Assembly: GCF_016888005.1 (NCBI RefSeq) | Contig: NZ_JAFDVE010000009.1 | Location: 62,001-126,000 of the forward strand | Direction: 5' to 3' | Source: Phycicoccus sp. CSK15P-2 | Lineage (GTDB): Bacteria; Actinomycetota; Actinomycetes; Actinomycetales; Dermatophilaceae | Length of the DNA: 64,000 bases | Position numbers and translations under genes: made by a program | Notes under the pieces: generated by a model | What the model was told of the DNA's origin: nothing | The model's database searches: none | The model's input: only the letters and a program-made list of their open reading frames with translations | Shown: piece by piece, positions 55,732 to 64,000 of the stretch | How the letters are laid out: each line of letters starts with the position of its first letter | Numbering within the stretch: position 1 is the stretch's first letter

Positions 55732-56543
55732 GCGACGTCCTCGAGGAGCCGGTCGACGACGACGGCGACGTCACCTCCGAGCCGGACACCGGGGAGGACG
55801 CCGGTCGCGGCGGGCATCTCGTCGCCGTCGTCACCGGCGCCTCGCGGGGCATCGGACGCCACGTCGCCCACGCCCTCGAGGACGCCGGGTGGGTCGTCGA
55901 GCGTGGCTCGTCGACCGTCGCCACGGTCACCGACCGCCCGGCCCTCACGGCCTGGGTGGCCGACATCGTCGAGCGGCAGGGCCGCATCGACCTCCTCGTG
56001 AACAACGCCGGGGTCATCGACGCCGAGGTCGACCTCTTCGCCTCGGACCCCGACGAGTGGTGGCACACCCAGGAGGTCAACGTCCTCGGCGCCTACCTCA
56101 TGACCTGGCTCGTCGCGCCGCACATGCTCGCCGCGGGTGGGGGACGGGTCGTCAACCTCAACTCAGGCGCCGGACGGCGGGCCTCGGCCGCGGCGAGCGG
56201 CTACGCGGTGAGCAAGACGGCGCTGGCTCGGGTCACGGGCTCGACCCACCTGGCGGGGTGGGAGCGGGGCATCCGGGCGTTCGACCTCATGCCCGGCGTC
56301 GTCCGCACCGACATGACCGAGGCGATGGAGGCGCACGTCGGCCGTACCGAGTGGACCTCGCGGGAGGAGGTCACCGCTCTCGTGCTTGCGCTGGCCTCGG
56401 GCGACCTCGACGCGTTCTCGGGCCGCTTCGTGCGCGCGGGCGTCGACACCCCCGAGTCGCTGCGCGCGATGGCCACGCGGGGTCTCGCGGAGGGAGAGCG
56501 GATGCTCGACCTCGTGCTGCGCGACGACGACCCGCTGCGCTGA
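55728..56543 (+). CDS. Short-chain dehydrogenase/reductase
   Basis: A 271-residue SDR. An acidic N-terminal extension of about 30 residues is followed by the cofactor loop VTGASRGIGRH, NNAGVIDAEVD, a catalytic Ser in NLNSGAGRR, and YAVSK with the catalytic Tyr and Lys. The cofactor-binding loop is shortened after TVATVTDRPA. The substrate is unknown. The ATG overlaps the pheT stop, so it is co-translated with pheST, but no link to tRNA charging is apparent. Confidence 0.86.
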   Translation: MSDVLEEPVDDDGDVTSEPDTGEDAGRGGHLVAVVTGASRGIGRHVAHALEDAGWVVERGSSTVATVTDRPALTAWVADIVERQGRIDLLVNNAGVIDAEVDLFASDPDEWWHTQEVNVLGAYLMTWLVAPHMLAAGGGRVVNLNSGAGRRASAAASGYAVSKTALARVTGSTHLAGWERGIRAFDLMPGVVRTDMTEAMEAHVGRTEWTSREEVTALVLALASGDLDAFSGRFVRAGVDTPESLRAMATRGLAEGERMLDLVLRDDDPLR

Positions 56544-56551
56544 CCCGCCGA

Positions 56552-57252
56552 TCAGCCGAGGGAGGACAGCGCCAGCGCGAGGACGAGGCCCAGGGCGGCC
56601 GCGACGCCCGTCCAGTACTTCTCCTCCTGGAAGGCCTGCGGGAAGACCTCGACGGCGAGCGACGCGACGACCGCCCCGCCCGCGAAGCACCGGATGAGGG
56701 CCAGCGCGGTGTCGGGTGCGTCCTGGAGGGCGAGGTTCCCGATGATCGCGGCGGCGGCGAGGACCAGCGCGGTCCCGGTCCACAGCCCCATGACCTTCCC
56801 GCGGCCCATGCCGCCGTCGCCGGAGCGCATGCCGCGGGCGCCACCGGCCGCCTCGGGGAGGTTGGAGAGGAAGATCGACCCGGAGAGGGCCGCGACCTCG
56901 AGGGGGCCGGCGCCGATGAGCGCCACGCCGAGGGCGAGGTTCTCGGGGACGCCGTCGAGCGTGATCGCGGCGAGCAGCCCGGCCCCCCGCCGCCGCTGCT
57001 GCGCCGTTCGACGACGCGGTCGGCGACGACGAAGACCGCCGCGCCGACGACGACGAGCAGGTAGGCGGCCCAGGGCGGGGCGACGTGGGTGGAGGGTTCG
57101 ACGAGCTCGAGGCCGGCCGACACGATGAGCGCCCCACCGGCCAGGGCCACGACGAAGCCCTCGACGTTCGGGGAGAGGCGGCCGTAGACACCCCAGGCGG
57201 CGCCCGCGACGAGGGCGGCCGAGACGACACCGACGACGAGCACGAGAGTCAT
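56552..57252 (-). pseudogene. ZIP-type metal transporter gene with frameshift
   Basis: A membrane protein split between two frames. The first part, MTLVLVVGVVSAALVAGAAWGVYGRLSP onward, holds three helices and ends at VERRSSGGGG. The remainder, AGLLAAITLDGVPENLALGVALIGAG to the stop at 56552, continues in the next frame and contains the ZIP-like metal-site pattern DGVPENLALG plus helices 4-8. The break coincides with a run of six G on the coding strand (about 56984-56989), and one extra G would restore an ORF of about 233 codons. It is either a recent null mutation, a phase-variable tract, or a sequencing error in a homopolymer. Divergent from argC. Confidence 0.8.
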
Positions 57253-57322
57253 ACCGGTCCGGTAACCGCGAGGTCGGCGACCGAAACGCCCGCGCGGGGG
57301 CAGGCGGAGCGGGGGTCGGTAG

Positions 57323-58829
<1,507 letters not shown>

Positions 58830-58833
<4 letters not shown>

Positions 58834-59981
58834 GCGTCACCACGCCTCGCGGGTTCCGAGCGGCCGGCGTCGCGGCCGGGCTCAAGGCCAGCGGCCGGCC
58901 GGACGTGGCCCTCGTCGTCAACGACGGCCCGGACCACCACGCCGCCGCCGTGTTCACGAGCAACCGGGTCGAGGCCGCGCCCGTCACGTGGTCGCGCACC
59001 GTCGTCTCCGACGGCCGCGCCGACGCCGTCGTCCTCAACAGCGGTGGGGCGAACGCCTGTACCGGTGCCCCGGGCTTCCAGGACACCCACCGCACGGCCG
59101 AGCACGTGGCCGGGCTGCTGGGGGTCGCGGCCGGCGACGTCGTCGTCTGCTCCACCGGCCTCATCGGCGAGCGGCTGCCGATGGACGCGCTGCTCGCCGG
59201 CGTCGACTCGGCCGCGGGGCGGCTCACCGACGACGGGGGCGGCGCGGCGGCGGAGGCGATCATGACGACCGACTCCGTGCCCAAGACCGCCGAGACCCGC
59301 TGCGACGGCTGGTCGGTCGGAGGCATGGCCAAGGGGGCCGGCATGCTCGCCCCGTCGCTCGCGACGATGCTCGTCGTCGTGACGACCGACGCGGTCGTGG
59401 GCCCGGACGCGCTCGACGCGGTGCTGCGCGAGGCCACCCGCACGACCTTCGACCGCGTCGACTCCGACGGCTGCCAGTCCACGAACGACACCGTCGTCCT
59501 CCTCGCGTCGGGCGCGTCGGGCGTCGAGGTCGAACCCGGGACGCTCACCGAGGCGGTGACGTCCGTCTGTGCCGACCTCGCCCGGCAGCTCGTCGCGGAC
59601 GCCGAGGGCGCCCACCACGACATCGCGATCGAGGTGCGCACGGCCGCCTCCGAGGACGACGCGCTCGAGGTCGCGCGCTCGGTCGCTCGGAACAACCTCT
59701 TCAAGTGCGCCGTCTTCGGGAACGACCCGAACTGGGGCCGGGTCCTCGCCGCGGTCGGAACGACCAGCGCGGCCTTCGACCCCGCCGCCCTCGACGTGGC
59801 CGTCAACGGCGTGCAGGTCTGCCGCGCCGGGGGAGTGGGGGAGGACCGCTCACTCGTCGACCTCACCCCACGAGAGGTCCGGGTCGTCGTCGACCTCCAC
59901 GCCGGGGAGGAGTCGGTGACGGTCTGGACCAACGACCTCACCCACGACTACGTCCACGAGAACTCCGCCTACTCCACCTGA
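58830..59981 (+). CDS. argJ: Bifunctional ornithine acetyltransferase/N-acetylglutamate synthase
   Basis: Moves the acetyl group from N-acetylornithine to glutamate, recycling it, and may also use acetyl-CoA. The 383-residue precursor self-cleaves before the nucleophilic T179 in [37 protein letters not shown] and [22 protein letters not shown] are family blocks. Because argJ is present, no argE or argA is needed here. ATG overlaps the ACT gene stop. Confidence 0.96.
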
Positions 59982-59997
59982 CGAGACGAGGGCACCG

Positions 59998-60934
59998 ATG
60001 ACCCCACCCGTCCAGCAGTCGCTCCGCGGCGCGATCGACGCCGCCGCGCTGCGCGTCGCCCAGTCGAAGGCGACGACCCTCGTCGAGGCGCTGCCGTGGC
60101 TCGAGCGCTTCCGGGGTGCGCTCGTCGTCGTCAAGTACGGCGGCAACGCGATGACCGACCCGGCCCTGCAGGCCGCGTTCGCCCAGGACATCGTCTTCCT
60201 CCGCTACGCCGGTCTGCGGCCGGTCGTCGTCCACGGCGGTGGCCCGCAGATCAAGGGGATGCTCGACCGCCTCGGCCTGGAGTCGGAGTTCAAGGCCGGG
60301 CTGCGGGTCACGACCCCCGAGGTGATGGACGTCGTGCGGATGGTCCTCACCGGCCAGGTCGGCCGTGAGCTCGTCGGCCTGCTCAACCAGCACGGCCCGG
60401 TCGCCGTCGGCCTCTCCGGCGAGGACGCCGGGCTGCTCGGTGCCCGCCGCAAGGGCGTCACGGTCGACGGTGAGGAGCACGACCTGGGTCTCGTCGGCGA
60501 CGTCGTCCAGGTCGACCCCGGCGCCGTCCTCGACCTCCTCGACGCCGGGCGCATCCCCGTCGTCTCCACGGTCGCCCCCGACCTCGACGCCGAGGGACAG
60601 GTGCTCAACGTCAACGCCGACACCGCCGCCGCGGCACTCGCGGCGGCGCTCGGGGCGCGCAAGCTCGTCGTCCTCACCGACGTCGAGGGTGTCTACGCCG
60701 ACTGGCCCGACCGCGGCTCGCTGCTCTCCGAGCTGCGGGTCGGCGCGGCCAAGGAGCTGCTGGGCCGCGTCGACGCCGGGATGATCCCCAAGCTCGAGGC
60801 CTGTATCCGGGCGGTCGAGGCCGGCGTGCCCCGGGCGCACGTCGTCGACGGCCGCCAGCCGCACAGCATCCTCGTCGAGGTCTTCACCTCCGAGGGGATC
60901 GGGACGATGGTCCTGCCGGACGAGGAGGACGACG

Positions 60935-60942
<8 letters not shown>
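59998..60942 (+). CDS. argB: Acetylglutamate kinase
   Basis: Phosphorylates N-acetylglutamate, usually the arginine-inhibited step. The 314-residue amino acid kinase has [57 protein letters not shown] and GGMIPK-type [12 protein letters not shown]. The roughly 30-residue N-terminal helix ([23 protein letters not shown]) is of the kind that makes hexameric, arginine-sensitive kinases, so feedback inhibition is likely. Confidence 0.96.

Positions 60943-64000
<3,058 letters not shown>

Overview
The window is chromosomal DNA of a high-GC Gram-positive bacterium, almost certainly an actinobacterium. The best guess is Micrococcales, near Intrasporangiaceae; this is inferred from gene content and order, not from a search. 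The supporting markers are GlnA2-GlnE, FurA-KatG, polyphosphate glucokinase, homodimeric AceE followed by a DUF3052/AhpE pair, bifunctional PriA, the order infC-rpmI-rplT-trmH-kinase-pheST, and the order argC-J-B-D-F-R-H. Codons end overwhelmingly in C or G, genes are tightly packed with many GTGA/ATGA overlaps, and many genes appear to be transcribed as leaderless mRNAs.

Layout. 1-5.3 kb: argG (cut by the left edge), a secreted glycerophosphodiesterase, furA-katG. 5.3-9.4 kb (minus): thiamine-binding protein, aceE, fdhD. 9.5-17.5 kb (plus): two bacterial PH-domain membrane proteins, DUF3052, AhpE, tRNA-Val, nif3, zinc-ribbon protein, RNase HI fused to a degenerate phosphatase, rhodanese, metZ, SRPBCC protein. 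17.5-20.8 kb: MpaB-type protein and YaaA (minus), RNB-domain RNase (plus). 20.77-22.38 kb: the RNase P RNA gene, a hicAB toxin-antitoxin module, and a second copy of the last 295 bp of the RNase P RNA region. 22.4-32.4 kb: stand-alone CarH-like B12 sensor, MBL hydrolase, ppgK-map, small protein, methyltransferase, panB, and two divergent secreted M6 metalloproteases. 32.5-37.6 kb: glnA2-glnE and a PAS-ANTAR protein. 37.6-45.4 kb: hisD, a two-gene block of foreign-looking codon use, hisC-hisB-hypothetical-hisH, priA, SseB-like protein. 45.4-56.5 kb: infC-rpmI-rplT with a terminator in its leader, trmH, histidine kinase, catalase (minus), MFS transporter, pheST with a leader ORF and hairpin, SDR protein. 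56.5-64 kb: a frameshifted ZIP-type transporter (minus), then argC-ACT protein-argJ-argB-argD-argF-argR-argH, with argH cut by the right edge.

How the parts work together. The two window ends belong to one pathway: argG and the argC operon each have a TATACT -10 element, 6-7 nt before the start codon, embedded in TGCA-type ArgR box sequence, and argR lies in the operon. The operon also holds an ACT_7 protein of the family that includes the eukaryotic arginine sensor CASTOR1. Peroxide defence is represented by KatG (with FurA), KatA, AhpE and YaaA.

The most unusual locus is 20.77-22.38 kb. A complete RNase P RNA gene is followed by hicAB and then by a 295-bp copy of its own 3' part with one mismatch. 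This is the footprint expected when an element enters the 3' part of an RNA gene and supplies a replacement end, yet no integrase is present. Homologous recombination between the copies would remove the antitoxin gene while leaving rnpB intact.
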